A stretch of DNA of 64,000 bases from M3007 sp965249785 (GCA_965249785.1 CBDFMU010000012.1:62001-126000), one strand, 5' to 3'. Numbered from the stretch's first letter, positions 1-8,624 are shown. The notes: generated from the letters alone by a model not told the origin. Translations and numbers: made by a program.

Positions 1-545
1 TAATTGACTAAACCGAGGCGGTATGCTTCATTCGCATCGATCATATCGGCTGTCATCAGTAGTTCCAGGGCTTTGGTTTTGCCAATATATTGCACCAGAC
101 GTTGGGTGCCGCCATAACCAGGAATCAAGCCCAGATTGATTTCTGGTTGCCCGAATTTAGCACGTTCGCCCGCAATCCGTAAGTGACAAGCCATCGCTAA
201 TTCACAACCGCCGCCCAGTGCAAAACCATTCACGGCGGCTATAACGGGACGGTGGAATTGCTCAATGCTGAAAAAAATATCCTGACCACGTTTGGCAAAC
301 TGCATGCCTTCCGAGCCGCTAAAACCACTGAATTCCGTAATATCGGCTCCGGCCACGAACGCTTTTTCGCCCGCGCCGGTGATAATCACGCCTTTCAGTC
401 CTTCAATATCGTGCGCTGCTTCGCCAAAAAAATGCTGCAATTCGAGCATGGTCTGGCTGTTCAGCGCATTCAGGGCTTTTTCCCGGCTGATGGTAAGCAG
501 GGCAATGCCATCAGTGACTTCTAATTTCAGGTTTTCGTATTGCAT
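1..545 (-). CDS. Enoyl-CoA hydratase/isomerase family protein (3' end cut by window edge)
   Basis: The minus strand from the ATG at 545 reads MQYENLKLEVTDGIALLTIS and stays open to the window edge, giving about 181 residues of a family usually near 260. Crotonase-fold landmarks are present: EKAFVAGADITEF and NGFALGGGCELA, the two stretches that form the oxyanion hole, and then NLGLIPGYGGTQRL. These enzymes hydrate 2-enoyl-CoA thioesters in fatty-acid or amino-acid breakdown, in the cytoplasm. The GGGCE and PGYGGTQ segments resemble short-chain enoyl-CoA hydratase more than isomerase members, but the C-terminal part that would help is missing. The substrate is not assignable. FKBP follows on the same strand, with its start upstream at 1024. 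Confidence 0.9.
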   Translation of the reverse strand, partial: MQYENLKLEVTDGIALLTISREKALNALNSQTMLELQHFFGEAAHDIEGLKGVIITGAGEKAFVAGADITEFSGFSGSEGMQFAKRGQDIFFSIEQFHRPVIAAVNGFALGGGCELAMACHLRIAGERAKFGQPEINLGLIPGYGGTQRLVQYIGKTKALELLMTADMIDANEAYRLGLVN

Positions 546-616
546 TATGCTAATGTGGTCAATTTTTTAATGTGGCTAATGTGTACTAAGACCATTCATT
601 CATACTTCATCGTTCA

Positions 617-1024
617 CTACCCGATGCCCAGCAATTCCACTTCAAAAATCAAGGTGCTGTTTGGGCCAATTTCAGGACTAACTTGCTGATTACCATAGGC
701 GAGTTGGGGCGGAATAAAGAATCGCCATTTGCTACCGACGGGCATCAATTGCAGACCTTCCGTCCAGCCAGCGATAACGCGATTGAGCGGAAAAGAAGCG
801 GGTTGGCCGCGTTGCACGGAACTGTCGAACACTTTACCAGCAATGGTAGTGCCGTGGTAGTGGCAACGAACGGTTTGGGTCGCGGACGGCTTTGGGCCAG
901 TGCCTTCTTCGATGATTTCGTATTGCAGGCCGCTGGGCAGGGTAACTACGCCTTCGCGTTTGCCGTTTTCGGCCAAAAATTCTTGTCCTGCTTGCAGGTT
1001 GGTTGCGCTTTTGTTGTCGAACAT
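617..1024 (-). CDS. FKBP-type peptidyl-prolyl cis-trans isomerase
   Basis: A 135-residue protein whose C-terminal hundred residues form a single FKBP domain. Visible landmarks are VTLPSGLQYEIIEEGTGP, the VRCHYHG strand, GKVFDSSVQRGQP, VIAGWTEGLQLMPVGSKW and IPPQLAYG, ending in a TLIFEVELLGI strand. The first 30 residues (AGQEFLAENGKREGV) match the linker seen before the FKBP domain in Mip/FkpA-like proteins. There is no dimerisation domain and no signal peptide, so it is probably cytoplasmic, or a short FklB-like form. It catalyses proline isomerisation in protein folding. Family assignment is firm; the client proteins are unknown. Confidence 0.93.
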   Translation of the reverse strand: MFDNKSATNLQAGQEFLAENGKREGVVTLPSGLQYEIIEEGTGPKPSATQTVRCHYHGTTIAGKVFDSSVQRGQPASFPLNRVIAGWTEGLQLMPVGSKWRFFIPPQLAYGNQQVSPEIGPNSTLIFEVELLGIG

Positions 1025-1032
1025 TTTATTAC

Positions 1033-1070
1033 AGGTTGAGGGTGTTGAGAGGTTGAGAATGTTGAGAAAG
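1033..1070 (+). repeat. GTTGAG-word intergenic repeat, copy 1
   Basis: Four imperfect units of GTTGAGNNT lie just upstream of the FKBP start. The same word recurs at 3583-3620, on the other strand at 4469-4502, and within the longer repeats at 5334-5420 and 49131-49220. Confidence 0.7.
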
Positions 1071-1105
1071 TATTGATTGGTAATAACTTGCTTATTTTGA
1101 TTTTT

Positions 1106-1192
1106 GTCATTCAGAGCCGTAAGGCGTGGAATCCGAGGCCACAGGCCGAGTAAGGAAAACGTCCTCAGATTCTTCGCTACGCTCTGAATGAC
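1106..1192. repeat. Long imperfect inverted repeat (REP-like hairpin)
   Basis: Arm 1106-1138 (starting GTCATTCAGAGC) is matched by the reverse complement of 1163-1192, with a few small gaps. The ends GTCATTCAGAGC/GCTCTGAATGAC pair perfectly over 12 bp. It lies 13 bp past the acyltransferase stop codon on the minus strand, so the RNA could form a terminator-like hairpin, but there is no T tract after it. It looks like a dispersed repeat rather than a simple terminator. Confidence 0.75.
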
Positions 1193-1204
1193 ACGCGAGG
1201 TATT

Positions 1205-2947
1205 TTAATCCACTTGCAACACCTCAATTTCCTCCGAACGCCACTGAATATCTTTATCTAATTGATAACTATTCAGGCGATTGTGATAAAAATAAAGGAC
1301 CCGAAAATTGGCCGATACAATATCATCGTGCGAGTCGAAGGTGAGTGGCTTTTCGGTGTGGAAAATGCCCAGATTTTTGACGCCTTCGCGCACAATGTCT
1401 TTGGCGGTGCGGTGGATTTCCGGAGCGAGCCGAATTTTCCCAGCGCGTTCCATTTCAAACAATCGGCCCTGCATTTGTTCAATTACATCCTCCACCGCGC
1501 TGGCCGGGAAACGATAATCGTCGGGCGGTAAGCGTAGAATACCAAAAAGATCAAGTTTTGGATTTTCGTGGAGCAGCATTTCAAACACCGCGTAAGCGAC
1601 CAAGTGACTGCTTAAAACGACATTTTCTACGTGGTAACGCTCCACAATTCGATCCGCCAGCAGTTTGGTGTATTCCTCCTCGCGCTGTCGGTCTTCGTTG
1701 ATCTCGTTTTTACCCATAAAATACTCGCGGATGTCCAGTTCGTGGCCAAACTTGTCAAAACTGCGGCCCTGCGCATCCACGAAATTTCCCAGCACATCCA
1801 TTGGTCGCCCAAGACTGAGCGTCGTGTCGCTCGTAGTAGAAAAAAACTGCCACACAAACCGCAGCCAACTACGAATACTTTTACTCTCGTCTTTTAAACG
1901 AATATAATTCTCGCGGCCCGTACTACGCAGGTGTTGTTCTATTAAAAAAGGTGCTTCCAACACGAAATTGTAGCAAATTACTAGTGGCACTATAAAAATT
2001 TTCTTTGGCACCTCGCGCTGATTTAGTGCGCGTTGCGCCTCTACCGCTGTGCCGAGCAGCCCCATTTTCAAGTCATCTTCCAGTTCGCCGGAACGAGAAC
2101 GCGTACCGCCGGGAAAAAACAGGCTATTTACGCCCCGCTGAATGCTGAGATTGCTCATCGTTTTCAGCGTTTCCAGATAAATACTATTCTTCTTGCGCCG
2201 ATCCACGCGATACGCCCCCAGACGGTTCATAAAATAAGCCGCCGGACCAAAATTATAGAGGTTCAAACCCGCGCCATAACTAAACGACGGCAACCCGATA
2301 ATCTGGTCCATCGCGTAGCCCACCAGAATAGAATCGAGATTGCTGCTATGCGTGGGCACCACGATGACCGTGCCGTGCTCCATCAGCGCACGCACCGTAT
2401 CCACATCGCCAACGACATTGAATCGTTCGTACAAATGGCGGCGGCCACGCCAGATAGCGCGGATGCTTCGGCCCACGGCGGCGTTGAAAATACGATTGAA
2501 AAAAGCGGTCAAAAAACGCTGCGCAAACCGGAAAGTCGAGATTTGAAAGGTACCAACAATTTCCTCGGAATAGCGGTGAATGATTTTCCGCAAAATCTCC
2601 TCCGCCGCCTTCTGGCTTTCCGGGCTGTCGCGGTCGAGTGATTTCTGGATCAATTTCTTGCTGATCCGGTTCCAAAACTGTCGTTCATTGGGCGGATCCA
2701 CCTTCCACGGATCTTCTTTAATCCGAATGCGTTCCTGATACAACACCTTGACCAGCACGTCGGACAAATCCTTGCGATGCCGCCCGGCGATGCGCTGGAA
2801 CGTAAATTCGTCTATTTCGCGGATGAACTCGGCACGATCCTTACTCAACCGATAGATCGGCCAGTCCTCGATATGTTCGATGACCCGCGGATAAATCTTG
2901 ATTTCTTTTTTCAAGATTGTGAAAGTGGCACGTAGTTCTTTAAGCAC
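1205..2947 (-). CDS. PlsB-like glycerol-3-phosphate / lysophospholipid acyltransferase
   Basis: A 580-residue protein with the PlsC/PlsB acyltransferase core. The HX4D catalytic motif is HSSNLD at residues 200-205, and motif III is FFPGGTRSRSGE at about 277-288. The long N-terminal part (about 180 residues) and the C-terminal helical part are typical of PlsB-type enzymes, which are larger than the roughly 240-residue PlsC. It transfers an acyl chain to glycerol-3-phosphate or a related acceptor at the membrane, in phospholipid synthesis. No clear membrane segment is seen, so it is probably peripheral. Its first 37 bases overlap the end of engB, so the two genes are co-transcribed. PlsB versus another acceptor cannot be decided by eye. 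Confidence 0.88.
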   Translation of the reverse strand: MLKELRATFTILKKEIKIYPRVIEHIEDWPIYRLSKDRAEFIREIDEFTFQRIAGRHRKDLSDVLVKVLYQERIRIKEDPWKVDPPNERQFWNRISKKLIQKSLDRDSPESQKAAEEILRKIIHRYSEEIVGTFQISTFRFAQRFLTAFFNRIFNAAVGRSIRAIWRGRRHLYERFNVVGDVDTVRALMEHGTVIVVPTHSSNLDSILVGYAMDQIIGLPSFSYGAGLNLYNFGPAAYFMNRLGAYRVDRRKKNSIYLETLKTMSNLSIQRGVNSLFFPGGTRSRSGELEDDLKMGLLGTAVEAQRALNQREVPKKIFIVPLVICYNFVLEAPFLIEQHLRSTGRENYIRLKDESKSIRSWLRFVWQFFSTTSDTTLSLGRPMDVLGNFVDAQGRSFDKFGHELDIREYFMGKNEINEDRQREEEYTKLLADRIVERYHVENVVLSSHLVAYAVFEMLLHENPKLDLFGILRLPPDDYRFPASAVEDVIEQMQGRLFEMERAGKIRLAPEIHRTAKDIVREGVKNLGIFHTEKPLTFDSHDDIVSANFRVLYFYHNRLNSYQLDKDIQWRSEEIEVLQVD

Positions 2948-3522
2948 TCCCCGATGTAGTTTAACAGTTCTTCTTTGCCGGTTTTATACTCCGACGAGGT
3001 CGCGAAATGGGGCGGCAAAGTCTCCCATGTTTCGGATAAAGCCTCCATAAATGCAGCAATATTTCTTTCCAAAGTGACCTTGCCGATCTTGTCAATTTTG
3101 GTAAAAATCAGCGTAAAAGGTATGCCATGTTCGCCAAGGCCATTGATAAAAGCCAAATCCACTTTGGACGGCGGAATGGTGGAATCAATCAACACAAAAG
3201 CCATCGTCATCGCCAGGTGATTCAACAAATAACCGCTAATCATTTTGGCTAAGGACTGCTGTTTCGTTTTCGAGACTTTCGCGTAGCCGTAGCCCGGCAA
3301 GTCCACCAAAAACCATTTTTTATTGATCAGGAAGTAGTTGAGCAATTGCGTTTTACCGGGCGTAGCCGATACTTTGGCCATGCCTTTGCGGGTGAGCATG
3401 TTGATCAGCGACGACTTGCCGACGTTGGAGCGGCCAATAAAGGCAAACTCCGGCGTACCCTCCTTCGGGCAGGCACTCTCGCGGGGGTAACTGGCAACAA
3501 ATTCGACACTGTTTACGTCCAT
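2911..3522 (-). CDS. engB: Ribosome biogenesis GTPase EngB/YsxC
   Basis: A TrmE-Era-EngA-EngB family GTPase. Seen motifs are G1 FIGRSNVGKSSLIN, switch-I TPGKTQLLNYF, G3 DLPGYGYAKVSK, G4 FTKIDK and a G5-like TSS. The family helps mature the 50S ribosomal subunit in the cytoplasm and is normally essential. I place the start at the ATG at 3522 (MDVNSVEFVASYP), because the 14 in-frame residues upstream are proline-rich and not family-like. That gives 203 residues, the usual length. A minus-strand TACTTTTG promoter element sits 40 bp upstream. The 3' end overlaps the acyltransferase gene. Confidence 0.95.
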   Translation of the reverse strand: MDVNSVEFVASYPRESACPKEGTPEFAFIGRSNVGKSSLINMLTRKGMAKVSATPGKTQLLNYFLINKKWFLVDLPGYGYAKVSKTKQQSLAKMISGYLLNHLAMTMAFVLIDSTIPPSKVDLAFINGLGEHGIPFTLIFTKIDKIGKVTLERNIAAFMEALSETWETLPPHFATSSEYKTGKEELLNYIGECLKNYVPLSQS

Positions 3523-3561
3523 AATGTGGTGGTCGGGTGGGCGACAGGGCGGTTGGGCGGG

Positions 3562-3569
3562 CAAAAGTA
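3562..3569 (-). promoter_or_regulatory. Bacteroidota -7 promoter element for engB
   Basis: The minus strand reads TACTTTTG, an exact match to TAnnTTTG, 40 bp before the engB ATG. No convincing -33 TTTG was found at the usual spacing. Confidence 0.5.
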
Positions 3570-3688
3570 CAATTTATAGGTGGTTGAGCGTGTTGAAAAG
3601 TGTGGAGGATGTGGAGAATTGCGCAGAGCGGCAACGATTTGGGTTTTCCCGCGTTTATTGGCGGGAGTTACACAGAGGCTCACCGAGT

Positions 3689-3743
3689 AAAAAGGAGGCT
3701 CACAGAGGTTTAAAAATAATTTTTCTCTATGAGCCTCCTTTTT
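3689..3743. repeat. 14-bp perfect inverted repeat in a divergent intergenic region
   Basis: AAAAAGGAGGCTCA at 3689-3702 is exactly complementary to 3730-3743, with a 27-nt AT-rich loop. A partial direct repeat of the GAGGCTCAC word lies at 3676-3683. It sits between engB (minus) and the DUF5683 gene (plus). It ends about 46 bp before the plus-strand start, so it could fold in that gene's leader RNA or act as an operator. Confidence 0.65.
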
Positions 3744-3789
3744 CTCTCCCTGAGCCTTTGGGACATTAAATCTTAATAATTTGCTTACA

Positions 3790-4425
3790 ATGCCTTACTT
3801 ATTTCGGCTAATTCTATTTGTTTGTTGTACTGGATTTGCGCAGCAAGTCTTGGCGCAAGACCCGGTTGTCGTATTGCCCGATTCACTGGCCATTGCCTCC
3901 GATTCTAATGCTGTACAAGTCAAAACTGGCTTTTTTCGTGGCTTTTTCACCGATGGCTACCCAAATCCGCGCAAAGCCGCACTGATGTCGTTAGTGGTAC
4001 CGGGTTCCGGGCAAGCCTACAACAAGAAATGGTGGAAGGTGCCCATCGTGTACGCTACCCTTGGTGGATTGGTCTGGCTGGAAGTAACCAATGTGCGCAC
4101 TTATCGGGAATACCGCTATAACTATAAATTATTGGCCGACGGCGACCCGACTACCAATCCGACCGACCCAGCCTACGAAAATGTGGACCAAACCACCCTC
4201 AAATCCGCGCGTGATGCCTACCGAAAATATGTAGATCAAAGTTCCTTAATCCTTGGTTTGGCTTATTTGCTTACGGCTACGGATGCTTTTGTGGATGCAC
4301 AATTGCATAATTTCGATACCAGCGACGACCTCGGTCTGCACTTCCGACCAAAAGCCCAGGCCACTGGAATCGGCCCGGTTTTCGGTATAGCGATGCAGGT
4401 GGACTTAAATAAAAGAGCAAAATAG
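3790..4425 (+). CDS. DUF5683 family exported protein
   Basis: The N-terminus MPYLFRLILFVCCTGFAQQVLAQ is a clear signal peptide, so I use the ATG at 3790 rather than the in-frame TTG at 3781. The body holds the DUF5683 hallmark: PNPRKAALMSLVVPGSGQAYNKKWWK, followed by a hydrophobic segment and YREYRYNYKLL. A second hydrophobic stretch (SSLILGLAYLLTATDAFVDAQL) follows. Members are envelope proteins common in Bacteroidota, and their function is unknown. The last codons and the TAG stop lie inside a GCAAAA-word repeat (4416-4445). Confidence 0.85.
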   Translation: MPYLFRLILFVCCTGFAQQVLAQDPVVVLPDSLAIASDSNAVQVKTGFFRGFFTDGYPNPRKAALMSLVVPGSGQAYNKKWWKVPIVYATLGGLVWLEVTNVRTYREYRYNYKLLADGDPTTNPTDPAYENVDQTTLKSARDAYRKYVDQSSLILGLAYLLTATDAFVDAQLHNFDTSDDLGLHFRPKAQATGIGPVFGIAMQVDLNKRAK

Positions 4426-4445
4426 CAAAAGGCAAATGGGCAAAG
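4416..4445 (+). repeat. GCAAAAGGCAAAT-word repeat, copy 1
   Basis: This 30-nt stretch closely resembles 52316-52345. It contains the stop codon of the DUF5683 gene. Looser copies of the same word occur near 26523 and 42102. Confidence 0.6.
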
Positions 4446-4468
4446 CAGCAACGCGAACACGCTAAAAA

Positions 4469-4502
4469 CTCAACATTCTCAACCCCTCTCAACATCCTCA
4501 AC
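4469..4502 (-). repeat. GTTGAG-word intergenic repeat, reverse-orientation copy
   Basis: The minus strand reads four imperfect GTTGAGNATGTTGAG-type units, the same word family as 1033-1070 and 5334-5360. It lies immediately before the rhomboid gene start. Confidence 0.7.
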
Positions 4503-4512
4503 AATACTTCCA

Positions 4513-5298
4513 ATGAGTTCCTTCATGGACAGCGATCATGACAGCCTCGAAATCACGCGGCGACATTTTGTGGAGAGCCTGCGCTTCCCGGCATTAGTCA
4601 TCGCCGTACTGTGGCTCGTCCATTTTTATCAATATGTATCGGGTTTCGATGCCGGGATGTATGGCATCATGTCGCGGCGGGTGTGGGGTTTGAGCGGTAT
4701 TTTCACCGGGCCGCTGGTGCATGGCAGTTGGGGCCACCTGATTTCCAACACCTTTCCGATGTTCGTCCTCACCGCTATCACTTTTTATTTCTACCGCAAG
4801 GTGGCGATGCAGGCGTTCTGGATCATTTATTTTATGACTGGCGCGTCGGTGTGGCTCCTGGCACGACCCGTGTCGCATATCGGCGCGAGCGGGGTGGTAT
4901 ATGGTCTGCTATCGTTTATTTTCTGGACGGGTATTTTTCGGCGCAGCCTGCGCTCCATCATTTTGGCAGGCATCGTAATGCTGGTGTACAGTGGTATGTT
5001 CTATGGTTTATTGCCCGATCAGGAAGGTATTTCCTGGGAAAGCCACTTATTAGGGAGTGTGGCGGGCATTTTTACCGCTTTTTGGTTCAAAAGCGAACTC
5101 GAAGACGATGAAGCGGAAAAGCCCCACCCATTTGCCGACGAAGCAGGGGTGGAAAAAGAGTATTTTTTGCCGCGTAATGCTTTTGAGAAAACCAAAGCAC
5201 AACGTATAGCCGAGGCCGAAGAAGAACGTAGCCGTCGGGAAGAAATTCCACCTAATTCGTTTTTACCGCCTTACTGGAATCGGGATCAGACGTGGTAG
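4513..5298 (+). CDS. Rhomboid family intramembrane serine protease
   Basis: A 261-residue polytopic membrane protein with rhomboid landmarks: GHLISN (His75 and Asn79 of the HxxxN motif), the GASG catalytic serine (Ser126), and the partner histidine in SHLLGS (His178). These cleave transmembrane substrates inside the bilayer. About six hydrophobic segments are visible, followed by a charged cytoplasmic tail of about 70 residues rich in Glu and Arg. The start at 4513 gives a short acidic N-terminus before the first helix, which is plausible. Substrates are unknown. Confidence 0.94.
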   Translation: MSSFMDSDHDSLEITRRHFVESLRFPALVIAVLWLVHFYQYVSGFDAGMYGIMSRRVWGLSGIFTGPLVHGSWGHLISNTFPMFVLTAITFYFYRKVAMQAFWIIYFMTGASVWLLARPVSHIGASGVVYGLLSFIFWTGIFRRSLRSIILAGIVMLVYSGMFYGLLPDQEGISWESHLLGSVAGIFTAFWFKSELEDDEAEKPHPFADEAGVEKEYFLPRNAFEKTKAQRIAEAEEERSRREEIPPNSFLPPYWNRDQTW

Positions 5299-5333
5299 TA
5301 GGTTTATCAGGTTTATATAGTAGGCGTTGAGAA

Positions 5334-5420
5334 TGTTGAGAAGGGTTGAGTTATTGATCGTGAATACTTTATATCTGGTCTTCGTTCAAAACCACTTTGC
5401 GTTGAGTATAAAGGTTGATA
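5334..5420 (+). repeat. Long intergenic repeat, copy A
   Basis: About 80 bp here, beginning with GTTGAGAATGTTGAGA, align with 49131-49220 with only a handful of differences. The shared part includes GAATACTTTAT, TCTGGTCTTCGT, CAAAACCA and TTTGCGTT. Both copies lie between genes. No ORF or RNA structure explains the shared sequence. Confidence 0.8.
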
Positions 5421-5456
5421 ATGCAGAAGACACCGCGAATTATTAACCTTCAGCAA

Positions 5457-6062
5457 CTATTTTTTCGACAACACTTCCAACCCATATTGCTGAATTACCC
5501 GCCGCACTTTATCGGGCCACAACAAGTCAGCCGCATAGCCCGGTTCGCGCCGTTTAACATTCGCCGACATTCCTTTAATAAAACACTCATAATCGCCCGT
5601 TGGACAGGCCAGCGCATCTTTAAACCATTTGCGGCTGCGCAAAAAACGGGCAAAATCATATACCGCTTCAGTCGGTGTGGCATAAGACCGGAAAGGGGTC
5701 ATCACGCCCTCGTGCCACATCATAAATACCTGACCTGTCCAAGTAGGCCCGGCTTTCATACCGAACGGATTGCCCGAATTTTTATATAGATAACTGGTAA
5801 ACCCCCTGGATTCCAGCGTGGAAATGGCCACAAAAGCCGCCGCTGGTACGTGTTCGGATTTTTCCACCTGCATGGCTTCGCGCATAAATCGTTCTACGAT
5901 GGGGATAGGCGCACCAAAACTATCGGAAAGCATTTTAGCAGCAGCAGCAATAGCGACTTCCCGAGCGACTAACTTGCTGGTTTGCGTAGATAGCTGGGCT
6001 TGCGCAGCAAAAGCAATAAAAAGCAAAATGGAAACAAGAGGCAATCTTTGAAAAAAGGGCAT
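5457..6062 (-). CDS. Secreted glucosaminidase-domain protein (peptidoglycan hydrolase)
   Basis: The N-terminus MPFFQRLPLVSILLFIAFAAQAQ is a signal peptide. The rest is a glucosaminidase (FlgJ/Mannosyl_glycoprotein family) domain. AISTLESRGFTS carries the expected catalytic glutamate (Glu84), NPFGMKAG is the conserved follow-up motif, and FRSYATPTEAVYDFARFL is the usual C-terminal helix region. It should cleave the GlcNAc-MurNAc backbone in the periplasm or outside the cell. It has no LysM or other wall-binding domain. At 201 residues it is a minimal catalytic form. Confidence 0.88.
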   Translation of the reverse strand: MPFFQRLPLVSILLFIAFAAQAQLSTQTSKLVAREVAIAAAAKMLSDSFGAPIPIVERFMREAMQVEKSEHVPAAAFVAISTLESRGFTSYLYKNSGNPFGMKAGPTWTGQVFMMWHEGVMTPFRSYATPTEAVYDFARFLRSRKWFKDALACPTGDYECFIKGMSANVKRREPGYAADLLWPDKVRRVIQQYGLEVLSKK

Positions 6063-6112
6063 GATGTGAAAACGTGTTTGGTTGCGCGTTTTTACGCGGT
6101 ATTAGTTATCGG

Positions 6113-8503
6113 TCACTGCTGGCCGGTAAGAAAAATGCTCACTGCGCCATTGGCCTTTGGTCCAAAAAGTAGCAGCCAGTATTGTCCGGCAGCAACGCCT
6201 TCCACCTGTAAATCGGCTTGCTGACTCAGCGGTAATTTCCAGTCGCGTACAGCACCACCTTCGGCATTGACCAGCATAACTTTATCAAATTTACCTTCTG
6301 CACGCAGCCGGATTTCAGAACGCGCGGGATTGGGCGTAGCCGTAGCCATCAGCAATTGACGGCCCGGCTCATTCGTGGCGACCATCGTTTCACCTTTACC
6401 AATCGTATATTCTCCGGGCTGGAAATGGTCAATGCGGATGAAGCCATATTTGTCCATCGTCGAAGCCAGTTTGTTTTTGAAATAAGTCGGAAATTCTTGC
6501 CAGGACTGGCCGGGTTTGGCGCGATAGAGCAGCAAAATATCGTCTTCCGAGGAACCGTTTTGGGCAAAAAGTTCAGCATCCAATTGATCCAGTTGGCCGC
6601 GTCCGTCATAAAAAAGACTGGCATTACCATCGAAACCAGCCGGAAAATCACCCTCAATGGTCCAGTAGCGATCGGTAATTTTATAGCCATGCGGATTGCA
6701 ATTCGCCGTGTCGGGACGCACAAAATGGTGTTCTGCGCGTACCAAAATCGAGTCGGGCAGGGTAGTGGCGGTGATGCTGATTTTGGCAGTCGTCAAATTT
6801 TGCGTCAGCGTATTTTTCAAGACCACTTCTTTATCGCCGCGTGCCAGCGTGAGGCGCAGATTGGTATTTATCCACACGAATTTAGGTAAAAATGGTAGGG
6901 TAAAAGTTGTGGTAGATTGCTCGCCGGAAACCGTAGATAGTAAGTTTACGCGTTGATGTGCGGCATTGATAAAAGTAAATTCCAGAGGTACCTGCTGATA
7001 AAAATGGGGTGCGCCACGCAGTTTTTGTTTAACAAATACTTTGACGTTAAACTCCCCGCCATTTGGTGTTATTTGCACAGAATCCACCGAAAAATGCGTA
7101 AATCCGGGGCTAAATACCCAATCTTCAAAGAAATTAGTCATATCGTGGCCGGTAGCCGCCGTCAGTTTATCCCGAAAATTGGCACTGATCCAATCCTGAA
7201 AATTAGTACTCGCCAACGCCGCTTGAATGCCTTTTTGGAACAGCGTATCGCCCAGATAACCGCGCAGATTATGCGCTACCACCGCGCCTTTTTTATACAC
7301 GTGGTCGCCATAGGTAATATCATGTGGCACGCCCGACACCGCCCGGTAGCCGCCCTCACTAACGTGGATATTCTGCAAAACATTCAAAAAATTGTCGCGT
7401 ACCGCATCGCGATAAGCCGTTTTTCCATAGACAAACTCCGTAAATAATTGCTCGGAATACACCGCCCAGCCTTCGTTGAGCCACATATCCTCCGGCGTGG
7501 AGCAGGTAGCCAGATCACCCCACCAATGGTGGCTCAGTTCGTGCGCCCACAGCGTCTCGAAGGTCAGCGTACCATCGATGGCCGAGCGCATCATTGCAAT
7601 ATTGGTCGCGTGTTCCATCGCCCCGGAGTTGAACGGCACCAGCGAATAGCCAACTTTTGGCCATTTATACGGCCCGTACCAGGCTTGAAAACACTGCAAC
7701 GCCTGCGGCAAATGCTGGAAAGTCGCCCTGACTTTATTAGTGTCCGCTGCGGCGGCGGCTATTTCGACCGGGATGCCGCCGATCGTTCGTTTCCACGATA
7801 CGTAGGGGCCAGTGGCGTAGCAGGCCAGATAGGAAGGAATCGGTTCATCCAGTTTCCAGTGGCGAGTGACCTGGCCATTTTGGGAGGTTTCGCTCTGCAA
7901 AGTGCCGTTGCAATATGCCGGGCGACCAGACAGGGAAGTAATATGAAAATCGAAGGAACAACGCTCCACGAAATTGTCGAAACAAGGAAACCAGGCCCGC
8001 CCGAATGAATGTGGATCGGCAGCAAAGCCTACGCCGAGGTTGTAATGGTAAGGCGTTTGGTTATAAATGCCGCCCCAACCGCTGTCATCCTGTTTCGGAA
8101 GTCCATGATAATCAATGCTTAACGTCATAGATTGCCCCGGCGATAGCGGCGCAGGGAAATTAATCAGCAGAGAATTACCGCTTTGACTGAATGTCGCCGG
8201 CGCACCATTGGCTTGCACCGCACTCACCGTCAGGGCTTCCAGATCAAGCCGAATACCGGGGACATTGTTCACTTTTGCCGCCACAGTCAGCACCGCCGTA
8301 GCCTGCAGTTGCGGTACACTCAACAGGCTCAATGTAATGTCCGTGTGCAAAATATCCAGCGAATCACTGCGATTGTCCGACGGTGGGGGAGGGGCCTGTG
8401 CGGTGATTTTCCAGTAGTCGCTGCGCCACTCATCGGAGTGCAGCATTTGCTGCGCGGATAGGGCAGTCAGCGAAAGGGCGAACAAGAAAAGGACGTAGCG
8501 CAT
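6113..8503 (-). CDS. Secreted M1 family metallopeptidase with T9SS-type C-terminal domain
   Basis: I start at the ATG at 8503 (MRYVLFLFALSLTALSAQQ), a clean signal peptide; the upstream in-frame ATG adds 26 unlikely residues. The zinc site is HELSHHWWGD at about 321-330, with the third ligand in NEGWA at about 343-347. The exopeptidase motif reads GAMEH where GxMEN is usual, an Asn-to-His change. The C-terminal 75 residues (TPNPARSEIRLRAEGKFD...) look like a T9SS type A sorting domain, so the enzyme is probably exported across the outer membrane. It removes N-terminal residues from peptides. A TATTTTTG element lies 16 bp upstream of this start. Confidence 0.92.
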   Translation of the reverse strand: MRYVLFLFALSLTALSAQQMLHSDEWRSDYWKITAQAPPPPSDNRSDSLDILHTDITLSLLSVPQLQATAVLTVAAKVNNVPGIRLDLEALTVSAVQANGAPATFSQSGNSLLINFPAPLSPGQSMTLSIDYHGLPKQDDSGWGGIYNQTPYHYNLGVGFAADPHSFGRAWFPCFDNFVERCSFDFHITSLSGRPAYCNGTLQSETSQNGQVTRHWKLDEPIPSYLACYATGPYVSWKRTIGGIPVEIAAAAADTNKVRATFQHLPQALQCFQAWYGPYKWPKVGYSLVPFNSGAMEHATNIAMMRSAIDGTLTFETLWAHELSHHWWGDLATCSTPEDMWLNEGWAVYSEQLFTEFVYGKTAYRDAVRDNFLNVLQNIHVSEGGYRAVSGVPHDITYGDHVYKKGAVVAHNLRGYLGDTLFQKGIQAALASTNFQDWISANFRDKLTAATGHDMTNFFEDWVFSPGFTHFSVDSVQITPNGGEFNVKVFVKQKLRGAPHFYQQVPLEFTFINAAHQRVNLLSTVSGEQSTTTFTLPFLPKFVWINTNLRLTLARGDKEVVLKNTLTQNLTTAKISITATTLPDSILVRAEHHFVRPDTANCNPHGYKITDRYWTIEGDFPAGFDGNASLFYDGRGQLDQLDAELFAQNGSSEDDILLLYRAKPGQSWQEFPTYFKNKLASTMDKYGFIRIDHFQPGEYTIGKGETMVATNEPGRQLLMATATPNPARSEIRLRAEGKFDKVMLVNAEGGAVRDWKLPLSQQADLQVEGVAAGQYWLLLFGPKANGAVSIFLTGQQ

Positions 8504-8518
8504 GCGGTGGATTTTTTG

Positions 8519-8526
8519 CAAAAATA
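8519..8526 (-). promoter_or_regulatory. Bacteroidota -7 element for the M1 peptidase
   Basis: The minus strand reads TATTTTTG, an exact TAnnTTTG match, 16 bp upstream of the ATG at 8503. Its position supports the shorter start codon. Confidence 0.55.
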
Positions 8527-8582
8527 GGGGTTTTGGGGGGAAATGGGAAGTGGGAAAGTCGGAAGTTGTAGTGTTTACCATT

Positions 8583-8590
8583 TACCTTTG
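8583..8590 (+). promoter_or_regulatory. Bacteroidota -7 element for the Shedu-like gene
   Basis: TACCTTTG matches TAnnTTTG exactly and lies 35 bp before the ATG at 8625. A TTG at 8566-8568 is closer than the usual -33 spacing, so the upstream half is weak. Confidence 0.5.
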
Positions 8591-8624
8591 TCTGTATCTT
8601 TCAAAAAAATAAATTGAGATCAAT

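Noticed and set aside
2033..2641. 202-codon plus-strand ORF
   Set aside because: Antisense to the well-supported acyltransferase; no family resemblance.
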